This document shows, piece after piece, positions 8,039-19,134 of a stretch of DNA of 64,000 bases (position 1 is the first letter of the stretch; every line of letters starts with the position of its first letter). Under the pieces are notes generated by a model. It saw nothing but the letters and a program-made list of their open reading frames with translations. It was not told where the DNA came from and made no database searches. A program made the position numbers and the translations under genes. The DNA comes from Pseudomonas allokribbensis (GTDB lineage: Bacteria; Pseudomonadota; Gammaproteobacteria; Pseudomonadales; Pseudomonadaceae): the NCBI RefSeq assembly GCF_014863605.1, contig NZ_CP062252.1, positions 1,745,001 to 1,809,000 on the forward strand, read 5' to 3'.

Positions 8039-9250
8039 ATGCCCCAAGCCTCCCAGATGTCTTCTGTTCCCGAGTCCTCGGGGCAACTGCCGTCCGTAGA
8101 GCAGGCCAGTCGGCAGGGTCTTGAGCAGGCGTTCGCGCTGTTCAACCAGATGTCGAGTCAGCTGACCGATTCCTACAGCATGCTTGAAGCGCGGGTCACC
8201 GAGCTCAAGGGCGAGTTGGCCGTGGTCAGCGCCCAGCGCATGCAGGAGCTGGCGGAAAAAGAACGTCTGGCCAACCGTCTGCAAAATCTCCTCGATCTGT
8301 TGCCCGGTGGCGTCATCGTTATCGACGGTCATGGCATCGTGTGCGAGGCCAATCCGGCCGCCATCGATCTGCTCGGTTTACCCCTCCAGGGCGAGCTGTG
8401 GCGCCATGTCATCGCGCGCTGCTTCGCGCCCCGTGAAGACGATGGTCATGAAATCTCCCTGAGAAACGGTCGACGCCTGTCGCTTGCCACCCGCTCGCTG
8501 GACGCCGAGCCGGGGCAGCTAGTGTTGCTCAACGACCTGACTGAAACCCGTCACTTGCAGGATCAACTCGCACGCCACGAGCGGCTGTCGTCGTTGGGGC
8601 GGATGGTCGCCTCGCTGGCTCATCAGATTCGTACGCCGCTTTCCGCCGCGCTGCTTTATGCCAGTCATTTGACTGAGCAGGCGCTGCCGGTTGCCACTCA
8701 ACAACGTTTTGCCGGGCGTCTCAAAGAGCGTCTGCATGAGCTGGAGCACCAGGTGCGCGACATGCTGGTGTTCGCTCGCGGTGAATTGCCGCTGACCGAC
8801 CGCATCACGCCCAATGCCCTGATGCAGTCGTTGCAGGCCGCCGCGCTGACCCATGTGCAGGATCTGCCAATTCGCTGGCAGTGCGACAGCCATGCCGGTG
8901 AGTTGCTGTGCAATCGCGACACGCTGGTCGGAGCCATCCTCAATCTGATTGAAAACGCGATTCAGGCCAGTGGCGGTGACGTGCGCCTGAAAGTGCATTG
9001 CTACACCCGCGACAACACCCTGCGCCTGTGCGTCAGTGACAACGGTGGCGGTATCGAACCGGCGGTGCTGGCGCGGCTGGGCGAGCCGTTTTTCACCACC
9101 AAGGTCACCGGCACCGGCCTGGGCCTGACCGTGGTCAAGGCCGTGGCCCGTGCTCATCAGGGACAATTGCAGTTGCGCTCGCGGGTCGGGCGCGGCACGT
9201 GCGCGCAGGTGGTCCTGCCGATGTTTTCCGCTGTACAGGGAGCTGAGTGA
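8039..9250 (+). CDS. fleS: Flagellar sensor histidine kinase FleS
   Basis: 403-residue soluble kinase with no membrane segment: coiled N-terminus (about 20-90), PAS domain (about 90-175), HisKA with phospho-His in SLAHQIRTPL (about residue 200), and HATPase with DNGGGIEP and GTGLGLTVVK. It phosphorylates FleR to turn on class III flagellar genes. The stop overlaps the fleR start region, so the two are coupled. The sensed signal is unknown. Confidence 0.95.
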   Translation: MPQASQMSSVPESSGQLPSVEQASRQGLEQAFALFNQMSSQLTDSYSMLEARVTELKGELAVVSAQRMQELAEKERLANRLQNLLDLLPGGVIVIDGHGIVCEANPAAIDLLGLPLQGELWRHVIARCFAPREDDGHEISLRNGRRLSLATRSLDAEPGQLVLLNDLTETRHLQDQLARHERLSSLGRMVASLAHQIRTPLSAALLYASHLTEQALPVATQQRFAGRLKERLHELEHQVRDMLVFARGELPLTDRITPNALMQSLQAAALTHVQDLPIRWQCDSHAGELLCNRDTLVGAILNLIENAIQASGGDVRLKVHCYTRDNTLRLCVSDNGGGIEPAVLARLGEPFFTTKVTGTGLGLTVVKAVARAHQGQLQLRSRVGRGTCAQVVLPMFSAVQGAE

Positions 9251-9255
9251 AGGTC

Positions 9256-10647
<1,392 letters not shown>

Positions 10648-10698
10648 CGGGTGGCGCAAACGTTTGAAAACGCATTTCTCGAAGCGGTGCCCGTGAGC

Positions 10699-10714
10699 TG
10701 GCACCGTTGTTGCT
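10699..10714 (+). promoter_or_regulatory. Sigma-54 promoter of the fliE operon
   Basis: TGGCAC-N5-TTGCT, a perfect match to the -24/-12 consensus, 61 bases before fliE. Should serve fliEFGHIJ. Confidence 0.88.
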
Positions 10715-10775
10715 AACACCTGAGTACCCGCCGAGTGAGTGTCAAAAAATTGCGGGCCGCCCAAGAGAGTAGACC

Positions 10776-11105
10776 ATGAGCCAAGGTATTGAAATTAATC
10801 GGTTGATGACGGACATGAAGGCCATGCAAATGGACGCCATGTCGAAGCCGAAATCGACTGCCGCCGTCCCAGAAGTGGCGGGCAGCAGCTTTTCCGACAT
10901 GCTCGGTCAGGCCATCAACAAAGTGAACGATACCCAACAGGCTTCGAGCCAATTGGCCAACGCGTTCGAAATCGGCAAGAGCGGCGTCGATTTGACGGAC
11001 GTGATGATTTCCTCGCAGAAGGCCAGCGTGTCGTTCCAGGCTCTGACCCAGGTGCGCAACAAACTGGTTCAGGCTTATCAAGACATCATGCAGATGCCGG
11101 TTTAA
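10776..11105 (+). CDS. fliE: Flagellar hook-basal body protein FliE
   Basis: 109-residue FliE, the adaptor between the MS ring and the proximal rod and an early export substrate. C-terminal helices [41 protein letters not shown] are typical, here cited as landmarks around residues 68-109. First gene of the fliEFGHIJ run; fliF follows after 15 bases. Confidence 0.95.
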   Translation: MSQGIEINRLMTDMKAMQMDAMSKPKSTAAVPEVAGSSFSDMLGQAINKVNDTQQASSQLANAFEIGKSGVDLTDVMISSQKASVSFQALTQVRNKLVQAYQDIMQMPV

Positions 11106-11120
11106 GGACGAGATTGAGTC

Positions 11121-12908
11121 ATGGCAGAAGCAGTCGCCGATAACGTTCCGGCCAAGGCCACCCCGATAGACGGCAAACCGCCGCTGTTCGGCCTGTCCTT
11201 CCTGGAAAACCTCTCCGAGATGACCATGCTGCGTCAGGTGGGCCTGTTGGTCGGCCTGGCTGCGAGCGTGGCGATTGGCTTTGCCGTGGTGCTGTGGTCG
11301 CAGCAACCGGACTACCGGCCTCTGTACGGCAGCCTTGCCGGTATGGACGCCAAGCAGGTCATGGACACTCTGGCCTCCGCCGATATTCCGTACACCGTTG
11401 AACCGAATTCCGGCGCCTTGCTGGTCAAGGCCGATGACCTGTCCCGTGCGCGCCTCAAGCTCGCGGCTGCTGGTGTCACTCCCAGCGACGGCAACATCGG
11501 TTTCGAGATCCTCGACAAGGAACAGGGTCTGGGCACCAGCCAGTTCATGGAAGCGACCCGTTATCGTCGCGGCCTCGAAGGCGAACTGGCCCGCACCATC
11601 TCCGCCCTGAACAACGTCAAGGGCGCGCGCGTTCACCTGGCGATCCCGAAAAGCTCGGTGTTCGTACGTGACGAGCGCAAGCCAAGTGCTTCGGTACTCG
11701 TCGAGTTGTACTCCGGTCGTTCGCTGGAGCCGGGCCAGGTGGTTGCCATCATCAATCTGGTGGCCACTTCCGTCCCTGAGTTGAGCAAGTCGCAGATCAC
11801 CGTCGTCGACCAGAAGGGCAACCTGCTGTCGGATCAGGCGGAAAACTCTGAAATGACCATGGCCGGCAAGCAGTTCGATTACAGCCGCCGCATGGAAAGC
11901 ATGCTCACCCAGCGTGTACACAATATTCTGCAACCGGTACTGGGCAACGATCGTTACAAGGCTGAAGTGTCGGCCGACGTGGATTTCAGTGCCGTCGAAT
12001 CGACCGCCGAGCAGTTCAACCCTGACCAGCCGGCGCTGCGCAGCGAACAGTCGGTCAACGAACAGCGTACTGCCAGCAATGGCCCGCAAGGCGTTCCGGG
12101 TGCCCTGAGCAACCAGCCGCCGTCGCCAGCCTCGGCGCCACAAACCACCGGCGGTGCGGCAACTTCGACGAGCATGGTGCAACCTGGCCAGCCACTGGTT
12201 GACGCCAACGGTCAGCAGATCATGGACCCGGCCACCGGCCAGCCGATGCTCGCGCCGTACCCGGCAGACAAGCGTCAACAATCCACCAAGAACTTCGAAC
12301 TCGACCGTTCCATCAGCCACACCAAGCAGCAGCAGGGTCGCCTGAATCGCCTGTCGGTGTCGGTGGTGGTGGACGATCAGGTCAAGATCAACCCGGCCAA
12401 CGGCGAAACCACCCGTGCACCGTGGAGCGCCGACGAATTGGCGCGCTTCACTCGCCTGGTGCAGGACGCGGTCGGCTTCGACGCCAGCCGTGGCGACAGC
12501 GTCAGCGTGATCAACATGCCGTTCTCCGCCGAGCGCGGCGAAGTGATTGCCGACATTCCGTTCTACTCCCAGCCATGGTTCTGGGACATCGTCAAACAAG
12601 TGCTGGGTGTGTTGTTCATCCTGGTGCTGGTGTTCGGCGTGCTGCGTCCGGTGCTCAACAACATCACCGGTGGCGGCAAAGGCAAGGAACTGGCCGGTCT
12701 GGGCGGTGACGTGGAACTGGGTGGCATGGGCGGTCTGGACGGTGAACTGTCCAACGATCGCGTCAGCCTCGGCGGCCCGACCAGCATCCTGCTGCCGAGC
12801 CCGAGCGAAGGCTATGACGCTCAGTTGAACGCAATCAAGAGTCTGGTGGCAGAAGACCCGGGTCGTGTGGCCCAGGTCGTGAAAGAGTGGATTAACGCAG
12901 ATGAGTGA
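11121..12908 (+). CDS. fliF: Flagellar MS-ring protein FliF
   Basis: 595 residues. Two membrane segments: near 38-58 (LLVGLAASVAIGFAVVLW) and near 490-512 (VLGVLFILVLVFGVL), with the periplasmic ring-building domains between them and a Pro/Gln-rich linker around 305-385. The C-terminal tail (VAEDPGRVAQVVKEWIN) is the FliG-binding part. Forms the ring that seats the export gate and motor. Overlaps fliG by 8 bases, the normal coupling. Confidence 0.97.
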   Translation: MAEAVADNVPAKATPIDGKPPLFGLSFLENLSEMTMLRQVGLLVGLAASVAIGFAVVLWSQQPDYRPLYGSLAGMDAKQVMDTLASADIPYTVEPNSGALLVKADDLSRARLKLAAAGVTPSDGNIGFEILDKEQGLGTSQFMEATRYRRGLEGELARTISALNNVKGARVHLAIPKSSVFVRDERKPSASVLVELYSGRSLEPGQVVAIINLVATSVPELSKSQITVVDQKGNLLSDQAENSEMTMAGKQFDYSRRMESMLTQRVHNILQPVLGNDRYKAEVSADVDFSAVESTAEQFNPDQPALRSEQSVNEQRTASNGPQGVPGALSNQPPSPASAPQTTGGAATSTSMVQPGQPLVDANGQQIMDPATGQPMLAPYPADKRQQSTKNFELDRSISHTKQQQGRLNRLSVSVVVDDQVKINPANGETTRAPWSADELARFTRLVQDAVGFDASRGDSVSVINMPFSAERGEVIADIPFYSQPWFWDIVKQVLGVLFILVLVFGVLRPVLNNITGGGKGKELAGLGGDVELGGMGGLDGELSNDRVSLGGPTSILLPSPSEGYDAQLNAIKSLVAEDPGRVAQVVKEWINADE

Positions 12909-13920
12909 TAACCGAGCCGCCGTCGCCAAACTGTCCCGGGTCGATAAAGCCGCGATTCTGCTGCTGTCCCTGGGTTCGACCGATGCTGCACAAGTGCTGC
13001 GCCACATGGGCCCCAAAGAGGTTCAGCGAGTCGGCGTGGCCATGGCCCAGATGGGCAACGTCCACCGTGAGCAGGTCGAGCAGGTCATGAGCGAGTTCGT
13101 CGACATCGTCGGCGACCAGACCAGTCTGGGCGTCGGCTCCGACGACTACGTGCGCAAAATGCTCACCCAGGCCCTGGGTGAAGACAAGGCCAACGGCCTG
13201 ATCGACCGCATTCTGCTGGGCGGCAACACCAGTGGCCTCGACAGCCTGAAATGGATGGAGCCGCGCGCCGTTGCCGACGTGATCCGCTACGAACACCCGC
13301 AGATCCAGGCGATCGTGGTCGCGTACCTCGATCCGGATCAGGCCGGTGAAGTGCTGGGTAACTTCGACCACAAGGTGCGTCTGGACATCATCCTGCGCGT
13401 CTCGTCGTTGAACACCGTGCAGCCGGCGGCACTGAAAGAATTGAACCAGATCCTCGAGAAGCAGTTCTCCGGCAACTCGAATGCCTCGCGCACCACCCTG
13501 GGTGGCATCAAGCGGGCGGCGGACATCATGAACTTCCTCGACAGCTCGATCGAAGGCCAGCTCATGGACTCGATTCGCGAAGTCGACGAAGACCTGTCCG
13601 GTCAGATCGAAGACCTCATGTTCGTGTTCAACAACCTGGCCGATGTCGACGACCGCGGTATCCAGGCGCTGTTGCGCGAAGTGTCCTCCGATGTGCTGGT
13701 GCTGGCCCTCAAGGGTTCGGACGAAGGCGTCAAGGAAAAGATCTTCAAGAACATGTCCAAACGTGCTGCCGAACTGCTGCGCGACGACCTCGAGGCCAAA
13801 GGCCCGGTGCGCGTCAGCGACGTGGAAACCGCGCAGAAGGAAATCCTCACCATCGCCCGCCGTATGGCCGAAGCCGGAGAAATCGTGCTCGGTGGCAAGG
13901 GCGGCGAGGAAATGATCTAA
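12901..13920 (+). CDS. fliG: Flagellar motor switch protein FliG
   Basis: 339 residues, full length. FliG couples stator torque to the rotor and joins FliF to FliM. N-terminal DKAAILLLSLGSTDAAQVLRH, middle domain with EHPQIQAIVVAYLDP, and C-terminal torque helix with charged residues (LKGSDEGVKEKIFKNMSKR). It starts inside the fliF 3' end. Confidence 0.97.
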   Translation: MSDNRAAVAKLSRVDKAAILLLSLGSTDAAQVLRHMGPKEVQRVGVAMAQMGNVHREQVEQVMSEFVDIVGDQTSLGVGSDDYVRKMLTQALGEDKANGLIDRILLGGNTSGLDSLKWMEPRAVADVIRYEHPQIQAIVVAYLDPDQAGEVLGNFDHKVRLDIILRVSSLNTVQPAALKELNQILEKQFSGNSNASRTTLGGIKRAADIMNFLDSSIEGQLMDSIREVDEDLSGQIEDLMFVFNNLADVDDRGIQALLREVSSDVLVLALKGSDEGVKEKIFKNMSKRAAELLRDDLEAKGPVRVSDVETAQKEILTIARRMAEAGEIVLGGKGGEEMI

Positions 13921-13924
13921 CACC

Positions 13925-14731
13925 ATGGGCAAGAACGACGACGATGTAACGGACCTGATCCGTGCCCGGGACGTCCGCGGTTTCGAAACCTGGGCGATCC
14001 CGAGTTTCGATCCGCCGGCACCGGAACCCGAGCCGGAACCGGAGCCCGAGCCGCCGGAGATGGAAGAAGTGCCGCTGGAGGAAGTCCAGCCACTGACCCT
14101 GGAAGAACTCGAAAGCATCCGTCAGGAGGCTTACAACGAGGGCTTCGCCATCGGCGAAAAAGAAGGTTTCCACAGCGCCACCCTCAAGGTGCGCCAGGAA
14201 GCCGAGGTGGTCCTGACGGCCAAGGTCAACGGCCTTGAGCAGTTGATGGCGAACCTGTTCGAACCCATCGCCGAACAAGACACCCAGATCGAAAAATCCC
14301 TGGTCGACCTCGTGCAGCACATCGCCAGACAGGTGATTCAGCGCGAACTGGCCATCGACTCGACGCAGATCGAACACGTCATGCGCGACGCCCTCAAGCT
14401 GTTGCCGCTGGGCGTGGGCAATGTGCGGCTGTACGTCAATCCGCAGGACTTCGAACAGGTCAAAGCCCTGCGCGAACGTCATGAGGAAACCTGGCGTATC
14501 GTCGAGGACGAATCGCTGCTGCCGGGCGGTTGCCGGGTCGAAACCGAACACAGCCGGATCGATGCGAGCATCGAAACCCGCGTCAGCCAGATCATGGCCA
14601 AGCTGTTCGATCAATTGCACGAACAAGCCCTGCACCCGGCCGCGCCGGACATGAGCCTGGACTTGCCGGAAACGCCGAAGCCGGCACCTGTCACCGACGA
14701 GCCGCTCGCGGACGCCCCCGATGCGCCTTGA
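13925..14731 (+). CDS. fliH: Flagellar export apparatus protein FliH
   Basis: 268 residues. N-terminal conserved Trp-containing segment, then a Pro/Glu repeat ([12 protein letters not shown], about residues 36-47), a coiled-coil with [12 protein letters not shown], and the C-terminal V-ATPase-E-like domain. Negative regulator and stator of the FliI ATPase, linking it to FliN. Overlaps fliI by 11 bases. Confidence 0.95.
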   Translation: MGKNDDDVTDLIRARDVRGFETWAIPSFDPPAPEPEPEPEPEPPEMEEVPLEEVQPLTLEELESIRQEAYNEGFAIGEKEGFHSATLKVRQEAEVVLTAKVNGLEQLMANLFEPIAEQDTQIEKSLVDLVQHIARQVIQRELAIDSTQIEHVMRDALKLLPLGVGNVRLYVNPQDFEQVKALRERHEETWRIVEDESLLPGGCRVETEHSRIDASIETRVSQIMAKLFDQLHEQALHPAAPDMSLDLPETPKPAPVTDEPLADAPDAP

Positions 14732-16079
14732 ACGCACCAGTTTCGCCAAGCGCCTGAGCACCTACGCTGAAGCCGCCGAAATTCCCGGTGCGCCGATTCT
14801 CGAAGGGCGCCTGCTGCGCATGGTCGGCCTGACGCTAGAGGCCGAAGGCTTGCGCGCTGCCATGGGCACCCGCTGCATGGTGATCAACGACGACAGCTAT
14901 CATCCGTCGCAGGTTGAAGCCGAAGTCATGGGTTTCTCTGGCAGCAAAGTTTTCCTGATGCCTGTTGGCAGTGTTGCCGGTATTGCGCCGGGCGCCCGTG
15001 TGGTGCCGCTGGCCGATACCGGTCGCTTGCCGATGGGCATGAGCATGCTCGGTCGCGTGCTGGACGGCGCCGGACGTGCGCTGGACGGCAAGGGCGGCAT
15101 GAAGGCCGAAGACTGGGTGCCGATGGACGGCCCGACCATCAACCCGCTAAACCGTGACCCGATCAGCGAACCGCTGGACGTCGGCATCCGTTGCATCAAC
15201 GGTTTGTTGACGGTCGGTCGCGGTCAGCGTCTGGGCCTGTTCGCCGGTACTGGCGTCGGTAAATCGGTATTGCTCGGCATGATGACCCGCTTCACCGAGG
15301 CCGACATCATCGTCGTCGGCCTGATCGGTGAGCGGGGTCGAGAAGTTAAAGAATTCATCGAGCACATCCTCGGTGAAGAAGGCCTCAAGCGTTCGGTGGT
15401 GGTTGCATCCCCAGCGGACGATGCGCCACTGATGCGTCTGCGCGCGGCGATGTACTGCACGCGGATCGCCGAATATTTCCGCGACAAGGGCAAGAACGTC
15501 CTGTTGCTGATGGATTCCCTGACCCGTTTCGCCCAGGCCCAGCGGGAAATCGCCCTGGCCATCGGCGAGCCGCCAGCGACCAAGGGCTATCCGCCTTCAG
15601 TGTTCGCCAAACTGCCGAAACTGGTGGAGCGCGCCGGTAACGCGGAGAAGGGCGGGGGTTCGATCACTGCCTTCTACACCGTATTGTCCGAGGGCGATGA
15701 TCAGCAGGACCCGATTGCCGACTCGGCGCGAGGCGTGCTCGACGGGCACATCGTGTTGTCCCGGCGTCTGGCCGAAGAAGGTCATTACCCGGCCATCGAT
15801 ATCGAAGCTTCGATCAGCCGGGTGATGCCGGCAGTGGTCTCGCCGGAGCACATGACTCGTGCGCAGTACTTCAAGCAGTTGTGGTCGCGCTATCAACAGA
15901 GTCGCGATCTGATCAGCGTCGGCGCCTATGTTGCCGGCGGTGACCGCGAGACGGACCTTGCCATCAATCTGCAGCCGCAACTGGTCAGATACTTGCGTCA
16001 GGGCCTGAACGACAGCATCAGCCTGGGTGAAAGCGAGGCGTACCTCGAAACGATTTTCGCCCCTGCGGCCGGCGGGTAA
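14721..16079 (+). CDS. fliI: Flagellum-specific ATPase FliI
   Basis: 452 residues, F1-beta-like ATPase that powers and orders flagellar protein export. Walker [16 protein letters not shown] (about 172-186), Walker [18 protein letters not shown], and the catalytic-Glu motif [10 protein letters not shown]. The ATG at 14721 lies inside the fliH 3' end. No frame damage. Confidence 0.97.
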   Translation: MRLERTSFAKRLSTYAEAAEIPGAPILEGRLLRMVGLTLEAEGLRAAMGTRCMVINDDSYHPSQVEAEVMGFSGSKVFLMPVGSVAGIAPGARVVPLADTGRLPMGMSMLGRVLDGAGRALDGKGGMKAEDWVPMDGPTINPLNRDPISEPLDVGIRCINGLLTVGRGQRLGLFAGTGVGKSVLLGMMTRFTEADIIVVGLIGERGREVKEFIEHILGEEGLKRSVVVASPADDAPLMRLRAAMYCTRIAEYFRDKGKNVLLLMDSLTRFAQAQREIALAIGEPPATKGYPPSVFAKLPKLVERAGNAEKGGGSITAFYTVLSEGDDQQDPIADSARGVLDGHIVLSRRLAEEGHYPAIDIEASISRVMPAVVSPEHMTRAQYFKQLWSRYQQSRDLISVGAYVAGGDRETDLAINLQPQLVRYLRQGLNDSISLGESEAYLETIFAPAAGG

Positions 16080-16085
16080 CCGGCC

Positions 16086-16535
16086 ATGGCCCTGAGCCGA
16101 GCCGCGCGTCTGGCGCCGGTGGTGGAAATGGCCGAAAAAGCCGAGAAAACCGCCGTGCAACGCCTGGGTTATTTCCAGGGGCAGGTGAAGGTGGCCGAAA
16201 GCAAACTCGCCGACCTGCATGCCTTTCGTCTGGATTACTCCGAACAATGGATCGTACGCGGCAGCACGGGCGTGTCCGGGCAATGGCTGCTGGGTTTTCA
16301 GGGCTTTCTGGCGCAACTCGACACCGCGGTCGATCAACAGCGGCAAAGTCTGCAATGGCACCAGAACAATCTGGACAAGGCTCGCGATGCCTGGCAGCAG
16401 GCGTTTGCCCGGGTCGAGGGTCTGCGAAAACTTGTACAACGCTACCGCGACGAAGCCCAGCGCGCCGAAGACAAGCGCGAGCAGAAGCTGCTGGACGAGT
16501 TGTCCCAACGCCTGCCGCGCCGTGATGCCTACTGA
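16086..16535 (+). CDS. fliJ: Flagellar export chaperone FliJ
   Basis: 149-residue, nearly all-helical coiled-coil protein (heptads through about 15-140), the central stalk of the FliI hexamer. Six bases after fliI; a GCCGGCGGGTAACC region replaces a strong ribosome site, suggesting coupled translation. Confidence 0.92.
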   Translation: MALSRAARLAPVVEMAEKAEKTAVQRLGYFQGQVKVAESKLADLHAFRLDYSEQWIVRGSTGVSGQWLLGFQGFLAQLDTAVDQQRQSLQWHQNNLDKARDAWQQAFARVEGLRKLVQRYRDEAQRAEDKREQKLLDELSQRLPRRDAY

Positions 16536-16636
16536 CGGGTTGATCTCTGACAGTTTCCGGCGACTTCCTGCCTTGCCCCTTACCCTTGCAAGTGCTAAAC
16601 CTTGTACAGGTTCGTCAATGACAAGGAAGCCAGTAC

Positions 16637-16942
16637 ATGTCAGTCGTTACAGAAGTCTCTCCGGATGGGCAAAAGCTGACGATTTCGATCAAGGGCCGGT
16701 TCGATTTCGGACGCCATCAGGAGTTTCGCGAGTCCTACGAGCGACTCAATAAAAAGCCCGACGCCATCGTGGTGGATCTCAAGGATGCCACCTATCTCGA
16801 CAGTTCGGCTCTGGGAATGCTGCTTCTGCTGCGCGATCACGCCGGTGGCGACGACTCGGACGTACGAGTGATCAACAGCAATTCGGATGTGCGCAAGATC
16901 CTCGCCATTTCCAACTTCGACAAACTGTTCGACATCAGTTGA
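16637..16942 (+). CDS. hsbA: Anti-sigma factor antagonist HsbA (STAS domain)
   Basis: 101-residue single STAS domain. DATYLDSSALGML places Ser56 exactly at the phosphorylation position reported for P. aeruginosa HsbA. In that system HsbA phosphorylation by HsbR switches its partner between FlgM (releasing FliA, favouring swimming) and the diguanylate cyclase HsbD. Here the gene lies between fliJ and hsbR, only 5 bases before the latter. In PAO1 as I recall it the trio is next to flgM instead. Confidence 0.92.
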   Translation: MSVVTEVSPDGQKLTISIKGRFDFGRHQEFRESYERLNKKPDAIVVDLKDATYLDSSALGMLLLLRDHAGGDDSDVRVINSNSDVRKILAISNFDKLFDIS

Positions 16943-16947
16943 CGGCC

Positions 16948-18651
16948 ATGCAGCCGCAAGAACCGCTGACGATCCTGATCGCCGAAGACAGCGCCGCCGA
17001 CCGGCTGCTGTTGTCGACGATCGTGCGTCGTCAGGGGCATGTCGTGCTGACGGCTACCAATGGGGCTGAAGCGGTCGCGGTGTTTTCTGCTCAGCAGCCG
17101 CATCTGGTGCTGATGGATGCCATGATGCCGGTCATGGATGGCTTCGAGGCGGCGCGGCAGATCAAGGTGCTGGCGGGTGAAAACCTGGTGCCGATCATTT
17201 TCCTTACCTCGCTCACCGAGAGCGAAGCCCTGGTGCGATGCCTGGAGGCTGGCGGTGACGATTTTCTGGCGAAGCCTTACAACCAGGTGATCCTCTCCGC
17301 CAAAATCAAGGCGATGGATCGCTTGCGCCGCCTGCAAGCCACGGTGCTTGAGCAGCGCGACCTGATTGCCCGGCACCACGACTACCTGCTCAACGAGCAG
17401 CGGGTCGCCAAGGCCGTATTCGACAAGGTCGCGCATTCCGGTTGCCTGAGTGCGCCGAACATCCGCTATCTGCAATCACCCTACGCACTGTTCAACGGCG
17501 ATCTGCTGCTGGCGGCCTACACGCCGGCCGGTGACATGCATGTGTTGCTCGGTGATTTCACCGGGCATGGTCTGCCGGCGGCGGTCGGTGCGATGCCCCT
17601 GGCGGAAGTGTTCTACGGCATGACGGCCAAGGGCTATGGCCTGGCCGAAACCCTGCGGGAGATGAACGCCAAGCTCAAGCGCATCCTTCCGGTGGACATG
17701 TTCTGCTGCGCCACTCTGCTCTGCCTGAGTTTTCAGCGCCGCAGCGTGGAAATCTGGAATGGCGGAATGCCCGACGGTTATCTGCATCGCATCGCCACCG
17801 GCGAGCGGGTGCCGCTTGCGGCGCGGCATCTGCCGCTGGGTGTGCTCAGCCCGCAGGCCTTCGACGATCAAACCGAAGTGCTGTCGATGGCGGTGGGTGA
17901 CCGTGTGTTCCTGTTGTCCGACGGCGTGATCGACACCTGCGATGCCAATGATCAGTTGTTCGGCGTCGAGCGCTTGCAGCGGGTATTTGCCGACAATCGC
18001 CAGCCGGATCGGCTGTTTGCCGAGATCGAACAGGCGTTGCAGGATTTTCGCGGCGAAGCCCGGGACGATGTGAGCATGGTCGAGGTCAGCCTGCTGGAAA
18101 TGGCGCAGGTCAATCCGTCGGCGCCGGTGTATTCCGACAGCGGTCAGTCGTGCCCGCTGGACTGGTCGGTGAGCTTCGAATTTCGCGGTTCCACCCTGAA
18201 ACGCTTCAATCCGTTACCCTACCTGCTGCAATTGCTGCTCGAGGTGCATGGCTTGCGCACGCAGAGCGGGGCGTTGTACAGCGTGCTCGCCGAGCTTTAC
18301 TCCAATGCGCTGGAGCACGGGGTGTTGGGTCTGGACTCCAGTCTCAAACGCGATGCTTCAGGCTTTGCCCGCTATTATGAGCAGCGTAATGCTCGACTGG
18401 ATGCCTTGCAGGATGGCTATGTGCGCGTGCACTTGCAGGTCCGTCCGGAAGGCGAGGGTGGTTGTCTGATCGTGCGGGTGGAAGACAGTGGCAAAGGCTT
18501 TGACGTGGCCCGGGTAATGGAGCGGCCACTCGACGGTGTCCGTTTGTCGGGGCGTGGCGTCAGCCTGATCCGGCAACTGAGCAGGAATCCGAGCTGGTCA
18601 GACGATGGTCGCAGTGCTCGCGTGGAGTTTTTCTGGGAGGCTCTGGCATAA
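16948..18651 (+). CDS. hsbR: Response regulator / PP2C phosphatase / kinase HsbR
   Basis: 567 residues in three parts: receiver with Asp57 (LVLMDAMMPVMDG), SpoIIE-type PP2C phosphatase (about 185-380; LLGDFTGHGLPA, LLSDGVIDTCD, EARDDVSMVEV) and an RsbW-like HATPase (about 440-565; ELYSNALEHG, VEDSGKGFD, GRGVSLIRQL). HptB phosphorylates the receiver and shifts the balance between phosphatase and kinase action on HsbA. Start ATG at 16948; a TTG at 16939 overlapping the hsbA stop is less likely. Confidence 0.93.
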   Translation: MQPQEPLTILIAEDSAADRLLLSTIVRRQGHVVLTATNGAEAVAVFSAQQPHLVLMDAMMPVMDGFEAARQIKVLAGENLVPIIFLTSLTESEALVRCLEAGGDDFLAKPYNQVILSAKIKAMDRLRRLQATVLEQRDLIARHHDYLLNEQRVAKAVFDKVAHSGCLSAPNIRYLQSPYALFNGDLLLAAYTPAGDMHVLLGDFTGHGLPAAVGAMPLAEVFYGMTAKGYGLAETLREMNAKLKRILPVDMFCCATLLCLSFQRRSVEIWNGGMPDGYLHRIATGERVPLAARHLPLGVLSPQAFDDQTEVLSMAVGDRVFLLSDGVIDTCDANDQLFGVERLQRVFADNRQPDRLFAEIEQALQDFRGEARDDVSMVEVSLLEMAQVNPSAPVYSDSGQSCPLDWSVSFEFRGSTLKRFNPLPYLLQLLLEVHGLRTQSGALYSVLAELYSNALEHGVLGLDSSLKRDASGFARYYEQRNARLDALQDGYVRVHLQVRPEGEGGCLIVRVEDSGKGFDVARVMERPLDGVRLSGRGVSLIRQLSRNPSWSDDGRSARVEFFWEALA

Positions 18652-18681
18652 TCCGCGCATTCTTGATCAAGGAGTGAACAA

Positions 18682-19029
18682 GTGACTGATGCCTGTGTAG
18701 ATCGCGACGTACTGAGTGCGTTGCAAGAAGTCATGGAGGATGGCTATCCGGAGTTGCTGGATACGTTCCTGGCAGATTCCGAAGCGCGCCTGCGTGAATT
18801 GCAAAAGACCGCGGATGCCGACGCCTTGTCGTCGGTGGCTCATAGCTTCAAAGGCAGCAGCAGCAACATGGGGGCGACCCGTCTGGCTGAGCTTTGCCAG
18901 GAGCTGGAGCTGCACGCGAGGGACAAGAGCCCGTCCGAAATCATCAAGCTGGTGGCCGACATCCATAACGAGTTTGCGGATGTGCGCCCCGTCTATGAAG
19001 CCGAGCGACAGCGCTCTCCCGCCCATTGA
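18682..19029 (+). CDS. hptB: Histidine phosphotransfer protein HptB
   Basis: 115 residues, one Hpt domain; phospho-acceptor His54 in AHSFKGSSSNMGA. Starts with GTG after AAGGAG. Passes phosphate from hybrid sensor kinases to HsbR, linking surface sensing to motility, biofilm and the Gac/Rsm output in Pseudomonas. Last gene of the hsbA-hsbR-hptB group; a sigma-54 promoter for fliK starts 40 bases later. Confidence 0.92.
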   Translation: MTDACVDRDVLSALQEVMEDGYPELLDTFLADSEARLRELQKTADADALSSVAHSFKGSSSNMGATRLAELCQELELHARDKSPSEIIKLVADIHNEFADVRPVYEAERQRSPAH

Positions 19030-19068
19030 GCCAGCCGTCCGGCGTTTTTATTCGGCGCCGGACGAAAC

Positions 19069-19084
19069 TGGCCCGGCACTTGCA
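19069..19084 (+). promoter_or_regulatory. Sigma-54 promoter of fliK
   Basis: TGGCCC-N5-TTGCA with exact GG/GC spacing, 51 bases before fliK. A GC-rich hairpin with a T-rich loop (19036-19044 / 19056-19064) lies just upstream. Confidence 0.82.
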
Positions 19085-19134
19085 GTCATCTCGTTCAACT
19101 GTACCTACGATCCCAGTGCAGCGGAGACCGTGCC

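Noticed and set aside
10713..13016. 767-codon open frame antisense to fliE-fliF
   Set aside because: Antisense frames stay open in GC-rich genes with strong third-position bias; the product has low-complexity His/Arg/Gln composition and no ribosome site. fliE and fliF are certain.
19036..19064. Hairpin after hptB as a terminator
   Set aside because: T residues are in the loop and none follow the stem; not a Rho-independent terminator.
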